This document shows positions 1-12,100 of a stretch of DNA of 64,000 nt, one piece after another. The stretch is from Lytechinus pictus (Eukaryota > Echinodermata > Echinoidea > Temnopleuroida > Toxopneustidae). The DNA lies in the NCBI RefSeq assembly GCF_037042905.1, contig NC_087253.1:16289501-16353500 (forward strand). The letters run 5' to 3'. The notes under the pieces are model-generated. The model was not told the DNA's origin. It saw only the letters and a list, made by a program, of their open reading frames with translations, and made no database searches. The translations under genes and the position numbers were made by a program. Position 1 is the stretch's first letter, and the number at the start of each line of letters is the position of its first letter.

Positions 1-370
1 AGTCCAAAATTTAGGTTAAGACTGTCTGGATTGATTATAAGTCGGGAAAAGCAAAACCACTGTAAAGCATGCATTATGCTCGACAAAGAATATTAGAGGC
101 AACAGAGGAATACATCAAGAAAGTTACAGCCATCATCATCTTCGGTGTAACAATGAATTGTTCATCAATCAGAGTGTAAGAGACATTTCTCCTCATAAGG
201 ACATTATATAAGGTGATAGTGCAATCAGCAAATTCATTTCCATCTGAGTTCTGAGTTACACATGCAAAAATGTATTGGAGGTATATTGAAGGAAGAAGCA
301 TATCAGAACTTAATACTACCGTTCTGTGCCGGGGTTCTCTGGCCGAGTATGGATCACGTCCAGCCAACCT

Positions 371-498
371 GGGGCCTGTTGCAAGAAAGAGTTGCGTTTA
401 AACGCAAGTCCCGAACACGGGTGCTTTATTGGCTGAAAATCAAGTTGCGCAAGATTTTTTGAGTTGCGTTGATCGCAACTCTTTCTGCAACGGGCCCC
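371..498. mobile_element. Short hairpin MITE with ~25-bp terminal inverted repeats
   Basis: The left end begins GGGGCCTGTTGCAAGAAAGA and the right end is its near-perfect reverse complement, closing on TTGCAACGGGCCCC-type sequence. The interior is short and non-coding. This is the architecture of a non-autonomous DNA transposon (MITE). No clear target-site duplication is visible. Confidence 0.6.
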
Positions 499-529
499 AA
501 ATATCACAAGTGCGTCATATGGTACATCC

Positions 530-1000
530 TGCAAGATCTTTCAAATAATGATCCATGAAGCTGCAGGATCCCAGCCAAAACACCTGCAATCGGAACTGAC
601 TGGTCAAAATCAACTTCTGCGAGAGCTTTCAAGTCATGATAGATCCCGGAGCAGCAGGATCCAGGCCAACAAGCCTGGAAACAGAACTGATGGTCGGTCC
701 AAATCAACTCTTGGGAGATCTTTCACGTGATGATAAATCCTGAAGCTGAAGGATTGATCCAGGTCACAACACCTACAACAGAACGGACAGGTCCAAATCT
801 GCAGGGTCGAGTCATGATAGATCAATCATATAGCTACAGGATCCGGCCAACATGCCTAGAAACGGAAATGATCGGTCAAAATCAATTCTAGCATGCAGGA
901 TCTTTCACGTCATGATAGATCACAGAGCTGCAGGATTGATCAAAGTCAAAACACCTAGAGACGGAATTGACAAGTCAAAATCAACTCCTGCACATGGCAT
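530..1000. repeat. Degenerate tandem repeat, ~93 bp x 5
   Basis: Five diverged copies of a unit containing GCAGGATC, an ACACCT/GCCT core, CGGAACTGA and GGTCAAAATCAACT recur every 85-98 bp. Marker positions for the AAATCAA motif fall near 607, 702, 795, 879 and 978. Divergence between copies is high, so the array looks old. Confidence 0.65.
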
Positions 1001-1989
1001 TAGGTCCGGAAACGGTATGGAAAGCTAATATGATCTTCATTGCAGGCTTCGAAAGGGAGGGGATAAACCAAGGCATAGTGTGTTGGCTTTCAAGAGAACG
1101 ACTTCTGTTAGCTAGAGATAAAGTGGTATCCAAGCACTCATTTTAAAATTACTTTCTGGCGGGATTTTGGTGTTTTAAATAATTTTTTAGTTGACTCAAT
1201 CAATTCTTGGCGGTCATTTTTTCATCGCTCCAAGATCAGAGATATTCAACTTGTAAGCACCCATGACCTCCTGGTGAGCTCTTGTAACTGTTCTTCTAAC
1301 TGTTCTTCTCTTGTTAAATGTTGGTTTTGTGGAATTCTTTCCAAGGGCATTTGTAGGTGTTACACAGGGTCTTATAGGAGATTCATAGGGCAAATACATA
1401 GCCACAAATTTCCAGAATGTCAACGGTTTCTAGACTTTTAATTCTCGATGATACAAATTCGATCAATTCTACCTCCATTGTCAATCACTCAGATAAGTAA
1501 ACATGAGGTCTATTATCATTCATTGATAAATGGGTAACTAAATTATATAGTAATAACAGACATTAACAAAGTACCCTTTGCTATGAAAGACACCAAATAA
1601 TTTACATCGATGGTCGATCTTTTACACGTGTTTATGTTAATCCATGAAATGGAGAAAAATTGGTGTTAAGGTGAGTTTTTTTAACATGCAGCAAGCATTA
1701 CTATACCAATAATATGGAACCCATAGACATCGTCTTTGGAAATATAAACCATATCATGAGGTAGTTTAATTTGTGCAAGATTTTACGTTTTTAAGCATAT
1801 ATCAATAATCTTACCCTAAGACCTTTAACCATTGGTTGCTACAGAAAACATGTTACATCATCTGGTATTTCGCATGGGCATGTTAACATGGTATGATTGT
1901 CTCTGGGTTGTTGTGATTAATGTATTAATGCTTTAATAGAAAAGATATGGTTCATATAAATTATGATCATGAAAAAAATACCCTATAAG

Positions 1990-2345
1990 AATTGGTTACT
2001 GTGGAAAAAATGTTGCCTAGCAACCGTTGCTATGGTGCTTATTAGGTCTACCTTAGGAAAAATTAATCACATGAGGAATCTATGGGCCAGATTTAATTTC
2101 TGAGCTATTCTGAGTAAATCTTGTTGATCATATTCATCTGAACAATGATAAACAATTTGTTGCTATGGAAAATGGTCCCTTAGCAGCCGTTGCTGTGAAT
2201 AAATGGATCAAAACTGTTGTGATACAAAGGAACATGCTTTAGGTTGAAATTCATGCAACACATCGCTCATGAAAATGTTACTTAAGCCCAATAAAGCTCA
2301 GTTACTAAGGTAAATATCTTACCTAGCAACCGTTGCTATGTTTGG
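1990..2345. repeat. Degenerate repeat with GCAACCGTTGCTATG core
   Basis: The self-complementary core TAGCAACCGTTGCTA appears near 2017, 2181 (as AGCAGCCGTTGCTG) and 2322. Each copy is preceded by a GGTTACT..GGAAAA-type segment. A weaker copy lies near 1836. Spacing is about 140-165 bp. Confidence 0.45.
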
Positions 2346-2488
2346 CAAATTCACGTTGGCACCCCCTGCTAAAAGTGATTAGAATAACTTACTCTACCTC
2401 TGTGCCAATTGTCATGCTTTTACCATTTTCTGAACATTTTTTTCACCAATCACCTAGACTATCATGTCCATAGTCCTGCACTCATCCT

Positions 2489-2730
2489 GCACAGCAAAAA
2501 CTGTGGTGTTAACCGGTGTACATAGAGGACCACACCAGTTATTTTACACCAGTGTTGAATTGGTGGTGTTAGTTTTACACCTATAGGTGTCATTACAACA
2601 CCTTTGGTTGTTACATTTACACGCTTTGGTGTTATTTTTAATCTCTAGGGTGTTATTTTAACACCTCGGGGTGTGGTCCTCTATTAACACCAACTGGTGT
2701 CAGTTTCAACACCGCAGTTTTTACAGTGTG
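2489..2730. mobile_element. Palindromic MITE (AAAAACTGTGGTGTT ends)
   Basis: Both ends carry complementary forms of GCAAAAACTGTGGTGTTAA. Inside them, TAGAGGACCACACC on the left mirrors GGTGTGGTCCTCTA on the right. The interior repeats the GGTGTT / AACACC words on both strands, so the whole ~240 bp could fold into one long hairpin. It has no coding capacity. Confidence 0.65.
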
Positions 2731-2853
2731 TATGTTTATCCAACATTATTGTAATGTCTGCGTATTTCGAAAGGGAACGTATTCCTCGAGCGTTTGAATC
2801 GTTAATGATTAATAGTAAAGATTCTTTTCTATAACTTTATAATGCAAACATAG

Positions 2854-3177
2854 AAGTGGTACGCCTGGTTAATGGAAACAACGAAGCTGAAGGAAGAGTC
2901 GAGATCAACCTTAACGGAGAATGGGGAACTATCTGTGATGACGGATGGGATCTTGACAATGCTAATGTTATCTGTAGAATGCTCGATTTCCAGGGAGCTC
3001 TCAGCGCCCCAGGATTCGCTCAATTCGGCCAAGGCTCTGGTCCTATCCAACTCGATGACGTCAGCTGTTCAGGAGATGAACAGACAATCTTGGACTGTTC
3101 TCATCGCCCGATTGGTGATCACAATTGTGGTCACAGCGAAGACGCTGGTGTTGTGTGCATTCCCCAAGGTCATGAAG
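2854..3177 (+). CDS. SRCR exon 1 (GWDLDN type)
   Basis: Acceptor ..ACATAG|AAGTGG. The domain carries [16 protein letters not shown] and all six cysteines. Two in-frame donors are possible: CAAG|GTCATG ending at 3168, or GAAG|GTAGGG ending at 3177. The second is closer to consensus. Two variants set it apart from its paralogues: FAQFGQ instead of SAEFGQ, and GDHNCG instead of GEHNCG. Confidence 0.8.
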
Positions 3178-6100
3178 GTAGGGGTTACTCCATTGAACTT
3201 CTCTTAGTATAGCTTCTAGAAAATACTGCCACTCCCCCGAATGAATAACCTAAATTGACAGCGAAAAGGAGGATATACTTAAGCGATAATTATTATATGT
3301 ATAATGTTTTTCTTGACATTTTCGAAAATGTAAGGCGAAAGTAGAAAGTTTGTGTCTACCTCGAACATGGCCGTTATAAGAATAGGTCGGGAGACGTTTA
3401 AAGTTGTGTCCATTAAAATTGGTAGAGGATATCCTTTAAAAAATTATTTAAGACCATCTTCCGATCCACCCCCCCCCCCCTTCACCTCGAGAAATAACTT
3501 TGAAGTCAACAGCGATCTTGAAAATGTATTTACTAATAATAGGTCAGGTCTTGTGTGTTTTAATTGAAAAGGTAAAGTAAAATATAGAAGGCCTGTATCT
3601 ACTTGGAACAACACCAAAAAGATGCATATTTTCTCTAGTAGAAGGTGCATGAATCTTTAAAGGTGATGTTCAATGACACAAATTAGTGAAGGATCAATGG
3701 GGAATGTGTTCATGCGGAAAACATCTTTCGTGTATTCAGGACCAAGTATGTGGAATAGCCTTCCGAGTAGCCTGAAATCTAGCCAAAGTCTTTCGACTTT
3801 TAAACGAACATTCAGAAATTTTCTTCTGAACTCCTATTGATTTGCCCTATCCGCCCCCCCCCCTTGGTTTTCGTTTTGGTAGATCTTTTTGTGTTATAGG
3901 GATTGACCTTCGAAAGGTCTTGAGGCCTATTGTTTATCCCACCACTTTCTGTTATTTACTCTATTCATAATGTACCCCTTTGTACTCGTGTTTGACTGTA
4001 TTTTTCATGTATTTTTTAATGTGTTTTTATGCTATTGTACCAGTATTTTTATCAGATTGTGGAAAATAAATAAATCTAAAGAATCTAAAAAGATTTATTT
4101 ATTTATTTATTTATTTATTTTGTTTTATTTATTTTATACTGCAGGGTAGGCCTGTTCAGTTCTTAAAACTGCTTTACAAAGGCGCCCTGCAGTTTAAAAT
4201 ACATGTCAAGATGACTATGAACAACAACAACAAACAACATCAAAAATACAAAATACAAAATATCTAACATCAGAAACAATTAACACCAAAATATAGAGTG
4301 GGAAGTGACAATTTAAACATACATAGCATTGTAAATCAATAGAATATCATTTCGCTCTTTATCAATTCGTATGAAAGGCTTTGCATAATTTTTTAAAAAC
4401 TAACAAGGAGGTACAAACTTGTAAATTTGAAGGAAGTGCATTAAATAATTTGGGTCCGACATATGCGAAAGATTTTCTTTTATGTTCAATTCTAGCTTTG
4501 GGAAGCTGAAGGGGGCATCGTAAAGAATACCGTGTCCTGTATTTCACGGGCCGTTTACATACTAAAGGTTTTAAATAATTTGGAACTAAATCATTCATTA
4601 TTTTATATGCAAGAACACAATACTGATATTTTATACGCTGATCTACTGATTGCCACTTCAGTGACTGCAACAAAGAAATTTGTGATGTATTATAATCTTT
4701 TTTCAAAAGCATTCTGGCATATTTATTTTGAAGTTTTTGTATCTTATCTAAATGTATTTTTGCACTGCTTCCCCAAGATGTAATACAGTAATCAATGTAA
4801 GGTAAAATCATAGAAAAGTACAGCTTCTTCATAATATCAAAGGACAGTAAGTGCTTAATCCGCCTTACACAACCTATTGCCCGAGATATTTTACAAACGA
4901 TATTAGTAATATGTTCGCACCAAGTCAAGCCCGGATCGACACCTAAGTATTTAATCTTTTTTACATTTTCTAATTGTATGTTCCTGAATTTCACTGACAA
5001 ATGAGCACCCCTCAACTTTTTCTTTTGACCAAATACCATGGCTTTTGTTTTTTGCGGGTGTAAATGCATATTATTTAAGTCTAGCCATTTACTTATTGAA
5101 TCAAAATCATCTTGCAAATACTTTTGTACCTCCTTAATTGATTCACCGTGATTAAAAATGGCGGTATCATCAGCATAAAGAGACATTTTAGAATGTACAT
5201 GCAATTTCAAATTACACATGTCATTAATAAAAATACAAAATATCAATGGACCCAGTATAGATCCTTGTGGGACACCTGATTTTATCTTCAAAAATTCACT
5301 GCGACAACTGTTAATCATTACAAATTGCCTTCTGTCTGTTAAATACGATTCCATCCAGTTGTATTCATTGCCAGTAATACCATAGTACTTAAGTTTTGCA
5401 AGTATAAAATTGTGAGGAATAACATCAAAAGCTTTGCGTAAGTCCAAGAAAATACCACCAGTAACATGTTTTCGGTCCATTTTATCATACAAAAAGTCTG
5501 TAATCTCAGTTAGACAAGTGGCAGTAGAATAAGACGGTCTGAAGCCAGACTGACAATTTGCAAGTAGATCATTCACATTTAAGTACTTATACAATTGATC
5601 ATGTATTGCTCTCTCTAGTATTTTGGACAGGACTGGAAGCACAGAAATTGGTCTATAATTGTCAATATCAAATGATCCTCCCTTATGTACAGGAGTAATT
5701 CTTGCTGTTTTAAAATCTTCTGGAATAACACTAGTTTGTAAAGTTGCATTAAATAAATGGGTTAAAGGGCCATCTATACTCTCTGCTGCCAGCTTAAGAA
5801 ACTTAGGGTGAATGCCATCTACTCCGACCGCTTTCGAACAATCAATATGTAATAGTTCTTTCAAAACATACTCCTTTTTGATTGCATAAAATTTAAATTC
5901 ACAATCTGGAATAAACAGAGTTTGTAAATTGTTTAATAAATCTTTCGAGAAATTACCCGAAGCGGCTTGCAACCTTGAGCCGACTTCATTAAAGGCTTTG
6001 TTTAGAACGTGAGCTATTTCATTGTTAGGTATTTGATCATTATCAATTGTTAATTTAACATCATGACTCGTGGTTTTATTTTTCTTAGGTATAAGCTTCG

Positions 6101-9100
6101 ATAAAATGTTCCAGTTCTTTTTTATGTCATTTTCGCAGTCCTTAAATTTGTCCTGATAATACTTCTTTTTCAAATTTTTAATCAAGTTATTAGCTCTGTT
6201 ACGGGAAAACTGAAATTTATTCCACCAATAAATTAATCTTGTTTTTCTAAATTGCTTTCGATAATAATCCCTTTCGCGTGCTAACACCAAAAAATCATCA
6301 TTTATCCAAGGTACCCCTCTTTGTTTTTGCCGCACTGATATCACGGGGGCATGCCTGTCAAAGATAATTGATTTATAGAGATTCAACTAAATGGAACACA
6401 TGCACATGTATATAATACCCATGACTCTAACAGTCTAATGGAAAATACACACTTTTTCACTTCATACGGTATCAAAGAAAAGTCGAAATGGTTTGTCTTT
6501 CAACATGAGTCCACGTCCTGCATTCATCTTACTCATCTTATCTTGTAGTATTGTAGTTTGGGGTATTCAAAAAGGGAACGTATTTGTCGAGCGTTTGAAT
6601 CTTACATAAATATTCTCGATTCCCATGCTATCACATTTTGATACCAACACAGAAGTGGTACGACTGGTTAATGGAAACAACGAAGCTGAAGGAAGAGTCG
6701 AGATCAACGTTAACGGAGAATGGGGAACTATCTGTGATGATCTCTGGAGTCTAGAAGATGCTAATGTTATCTGTAGAATGCTAGGTTTCGAGGAAGCTCT
6801 CAGCGCCCCAGGATCAGCTCAATTCGGCCAAGGCTCTGGTCCAATCCAACTCGATGATGTTACCTGTTCAGGAAATGAAGAAACCATCTTGGACTGTTCT
6901 CACCGAGGCATTGGTCAACACAATTGTGGTCACAGCGAAGACGCTGGAGTTGTGTGCACTCAACAAGGTAGGAGATAATTTATTGAAATTATTCTACTAT
7001 GACTTCTATAAAATACTAAATACTTCCTGTCCACCACCCCCCCCCCCTTCCACTGATAACTTAGATTTATATTGATCAGGATGTAGTTAAGCGATAACTA
7101 ATGTCTTATTGTTTTATTGTCAAATGCGAGGAGCTAAGGCAGAATGTAGAAAGTTTTTGTCTACTTAGATCACTTCCGTTAGAAGGCTATATATTCTCTC
7201 GTAGAATTTGAAAAATATAAAAGGATTTTCAATGGCAGAAAAGCGCAAGGTTATGAAGGGGACTAGGCTCATTATAAAGACGTCATTTCTGTTTGACTTA
7301 CGGGATGACTACAGAGGTCGAAATGGTTGGTCTTTCAACAAATGTCCACTGTCTTGCACTTACCCTATATTGTTTATCATGCATTATTGTAATTTTTGCG
7401 TATTTTGAAAGTGGTGGTATTTATCGAGCGTTTGAATCGTACGTTAATAAATATTTTCGATTCTCTTGCTATCACATTTTGATGCCAACACAGAAGTGGT
7501 ACGACTGGTTAATGGAAACAACGAAGCTGAAGGAAGAGTCGAGATCAACGTTGACGGAGAATGGGGAACTATCTGTGATGATCTCTGGAGTCTAGAGGAT
7601 GCTAGTGTTATCTGTAGAATGCTAGGTTTCGAGGAAGCTCTCAGCGCCCCAGGATCAGCTCAATTCGGTCAAGGCTCTGGTCCAATCCAACTCGATGATG
7701 TCACCTGTTCAGGAAATGAAGAGACCATCTTGGACTGTTCTCACCGAGGCATTGGTGAACACAATTGTGGTCATAGCGAAGACGCTGGAGTTGTGTGCCT
7801 TCAACAAGGTAGGAAATATTGTAATGAAATTATTCAACTATATCTTCTAAAAAAATACTAAATATTTACCCCCCCCCCATCGATAATTCAAATTGATAAC
7901 ATTGATGAGGATGTAATTAAGCGATTTCTAGTGTCTCATTGTTTTCTTGTTAAATTTGAGTGGGTAAGGCGGAATGTAGAAAGTTTTTGTCTTCTTCGAA
8001 CATTTATGTTAGAAAGATAACTTTTATCTCAAAAAAATTAAATAAAAGGGCGTTCAATGGCAGAAAAACGCGAGGTTGTGAAGAGGACGGAGCTCATGAT
8101 AAAGACGCTGTTTTCTGTTTGAGTTACAGCATGATTAGAGAGGTCGAAATGGTCGGTCTTACAACAAATGTCCACTGTCTTGCACTTATCCTATATCGTT
8201 TATCATACATTATTGTAAAGCCGGGGTAATAATAATAGCAGGGCCCGCTGGGAGAACAGTTTTCGGAACTGAAGCGGCTTCCCTGGGTAAATATACCTGT
8301 ATTATTATTATTATTATTATTGTAATGTTTGAGTATTCCGAAAGGAAACGAGCGTTTGAATCGTACATAATGAATATTTTGGATTATTTTCTATGACTTC
8401 TAATACCAACATAGAAGGGATTGCTTTTACAAGTGGGCGAGACACAACATCGCTTATGTCTTGTTTATGTTGGTTATCTCATAGGCCGGAAAGACACTCA
8501 AATTGATATACATGTATTAATTTTTTTTATACAAAAGTAGTTAAATAACAATAGGCCTACGATGATTACTGTCAAACATTTATCATGTTTGTGAAACCGT
8601 ATATTTCAATAATTTAAATTTCTGCGTATTTCGAAAGGGAACGTATTCCTCAAGCGTTTGAATTGTAAAGGATTATTAGTTAAGATTCTTTCTATAACTT
8701 TTTAATGCAAACATAGAAGTGGTACGCCTGGTAAATGGAAACAACGAAGCTGAAGGAAGAGTCGAGATCAACCTTAACGGAGAATGGGGAACTATCTGTG
8801 ATGATGGATGGGATCTGGACAATGCTAATGTTATCTGTAGAATGCTCGATTTCGAGGGTGCTCTCAGCGCCCCTGGGTCAGCTGAATTCGGCCAAGGCTC
8901 TGATCCTATCCAACTCGATGACGTCAGCTGTTCAGGAGATGAACAAACAATCTTGGACTGTTCTCATCGCCCGATTGGTGAACACAATTGTGGTCACAGC
9001 GAAGACGCTGGTGTTGTGTGCATTCCCCAAGGTCATGAAGGTAGGGGTTACTCCATTGAACTTCTCTTAGTATATAGCTTCTAGAAAATACTGCCACTCC

Positions 9101-12100
9101 CCCGAATGAATAACCTAAATTGACAGCGAAAAGGAGGATATAATTAAGCGATAACTATTATATGTATCGTGTTTTTCTTGATATTTTCGAAAATGTAGGG
9201 CGAAAGTAGAAAGTTTGTGTGTACCTCGAACATTGCCGTGATAAGAATAGGTCGGAAGACGTTAGAGTTGGGTCCATCAAAATTGGTAGAGGATATCCTT
9301 TAAAACATTATTTAAGACCATCTCCCAATCCCCCCCCCCCCCCTTCACCTCGAGAAATAACTTTGAAGTCAACAGCGATCTTGAGATGTATTTACTAATA
9401 ATAGGTCAGGTCTTGTGTGTTTTAATTGAAAAGGTAAAGTAAAATATAGAAGGCCTGTATCTACTTGGAACAACACCAAAAAGATGCATATTTTCTCTAG
9501 TAGAAGGTGCATGAATCTTTAAAGTTGATGTTCAATGACACAAATTAGTGAAGGATCAATGGGTAATGTGTTCATGCGGAAAACATTTTTCGTGTATTCA
9601 GGACCTAGTTTGTGGAATAGCCTTCCGAGTAGCCTGAAATCTAGCCAAAGTCTTTCGACTTTTAAACGAACATTCAGAAATTTTCTTCTGAACTCCTATT
9701 CATTTGCCCTATCCGCCCCCCCCCCCCCTTGGTTTTCGTTTTGGTAGATCTTTTTGTGTTATAGGAATTGACCTTCGAAAGGTCTTGAGGCCTATTGTTT
9801 ATCCAACCACTTTCTGTTATTTACTCGATTCATAATGTACCCCTTTGTACTCGTGTTTGACCGTATTTTTCATGTATTTTTTAATGTGTTTTTATGCTAT
9901 TGTACCAGTATTTTTATCAGATTGTGGAAAATAAATAAATCTAAAGAATCTAAAAAGATAATTGATTTATAGAGATTCAACTAAATGGAACACATGCACA
10001 TGTATATAATACCCATGACTCTAACAGTCTAATGGAAAATACACACTTTTTCACTTCATACGGTATCAAAGAAAAGTCGAAATGGTTTGTCTTTCAACAT
10101 GAGTCCACGTCCTGCATTCATCTTACTCATCTTATCTTGTAGTATTGTAGTTTGGGGTATTCAAAAAGGGAACGTATTTGTCGAGCGTTTGAATCTTACA
10201 TAAATATTCTCGATTCCCATGCTATCACATTTTGATACCAACACAGAAGTGGTACGACTGGTTAATGGAAACAACGAAGCTGAAGGAAGAGTCGAGATCA
10301 ACGTTAACGGAGAATGGGGAACTATCTGTGATGATCTCTGGAGTCTAGAAGATGCTAATGTTATCTGTAGAATGCTAGGTTTCGAGGAAGCTCTCAGCGC
10401 CCCAGGATCAGCTCAATTCGGCCAAGGCTCTGGTCCAATCCAACTCGATGATGTTACCTGTTCAGGAAATGAAGAAACCATCTTGGACTGTTCTCACCGA
10501 GGCATTGGTCAACACAATTGTGGTCACAGCGAAGACGCTGGAGTTGTGTGCACTCAACAAGGTAGGAGATAATTTATTGAAATTATTCTACTATGACTTC
10601 TATAAAATACTAAATACTTCCTGTCCACCATCCCCCCCCCCCTCTTCCACTGATAACTTAGATTTATATTGATCAGGATGTAGTTAAGCGATAACTAATG
10701 TCTTATTGTTTTATTGTCAAATGCGAGGAGCTAAGGCAGAATGTAGAAAGTTTTTGTCTACTTAGATCACTTCCGTTAGAAGGCTATATATTCTCTCGTA
10801 GAATTTGAAAAATATAAAAGGATTTTCAATGGCAGAAAAGCGCAAGGTTATGAAGGGGACTAGGCTCATTATAAAGACGTCATTTCTGTTTGACTTACGG
10901 GATGACTACAGAGGTCGAAATGGTTGGTCTTTCAACAAATGTCCACTGTCTTGCACTTACCCTATATTGTTTATCATGCATTATTGTAATTTTTGCGTAT
11001 TTTGAAAGTGGTGGTATTTATCGAGCGTTTGAATCGTACGTTAATAAATATTTTCGATTCTCTTGCTATCACATTTTGATGCCAACACAGAAGTGGTACG
11101 ACTGGTTAATGGAAACAACGAAGCTGAAGGAAGAGTCGAGATCAACGTTGACGGAGAATGGGGAACTATCTGTGATGATCTCTGGAGTCTAGAGGATGCT
11201 AGTGTTATCTGTAGAATGCTAGGTTTCGAGGAAGCTCTCAGCGCCCCAGGATCAGCTCAATTCGGTCAAGGCTCTGGTCCAATCCAACTCGATGATGTCA
11301 CCTGTTCAGGAAATGAAGAGACCATCTTGGACTGTTCTCACCGAGGCATTGGTGAACACAATTGTGGTCATAGCGAAGACGCTGGAGTTGTGTGCCTTCA
11401 ACAAGGTAGGAAATATTGTAATGAAATTATTCAACTATATCTTCTAAAAAAATACTAAATATTTACCCCCCCCCCATCGATAATTCAAATTGATAACATT
11501 GATGAGGATGTAATTAAGCGATTTCTAGTGTCTCATTGTTTTCTTGTTAAATTTGAGTGGGTAAGGCGGAATGTAGAAAGTTTTTGTCTTCTTCGAACAT
11601 TTATGTTAGAAAGATAACTTTTATCTCAAAAAAATTAAATAAAAGGGCGTTCAATGGCAGAAAAACGCGAGGTTGTGAAGAGGACGGAGCTCATGATAAA
11701 GACGCTGTTTTCTGTTTGAGTTACAGCATGATTAGAGAGGTCGAAATGGTCGGTCTTACAACAAATGTCCACTGTCTTGCACTTATCCTATATCGTTTAT
11801 CATACATTATTGTAATGTTTGAGTATTCCGAAAGGAAACGAGCGTTTGAATCGTACATAATGAATATTTTGGATTATTTTCTATGACTTCTAATACCAAC
11901 ATAGAAGGGATTGCTTTTACAAGTGGGCGAGACACAACATCGCTTATGTCTTGTTTATGTTGGTTATCTCATAGGCCGGAAAGACACTCAAATTGATATA
12001 CATGTATTAATTTTTTTTATACAAAAGTAGTTAAATAACAATAGGCCTACGATGATTACTGTCAAACATTTATCATGTTTGTGAAACCGTATATTTCAAT

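Larger units (their letters stand above)
1..2853. other. Non-coding stretch upstream of first visible SRCR exon
   Basis: No ORF here resembles a protein and no signal-peptide exon was found. The stretch contains a small hairpin MITE, a five-copy ~93-bp tandem repeat, a degenerate repeat built on GCAACCGTTGCTATG, and a palindromic MITE close to the first SRCR exon. The last ~100 bases match the intron sequence that precedes other SRCR exons in the window, so the part nearest 2853 is very likely intron. Whether the rest is intron or intergenic cannot be told from the sequence. Confidence 0.5.

Noticed and set aside
2872-3207. Second plus-frame ORF starting [19 protein letters not shown], repeated in most SRCR copies
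   Set aside because: Frame-shifted shadow of the SRCR exon. Its repeated occurrence only reflects duplication of the DNA.
4362-6386. 674-codon host gene
   Set aside because: It is a reverse-transcriptase ORF of a truncated retrotransposon whose first codons are intron sequence.
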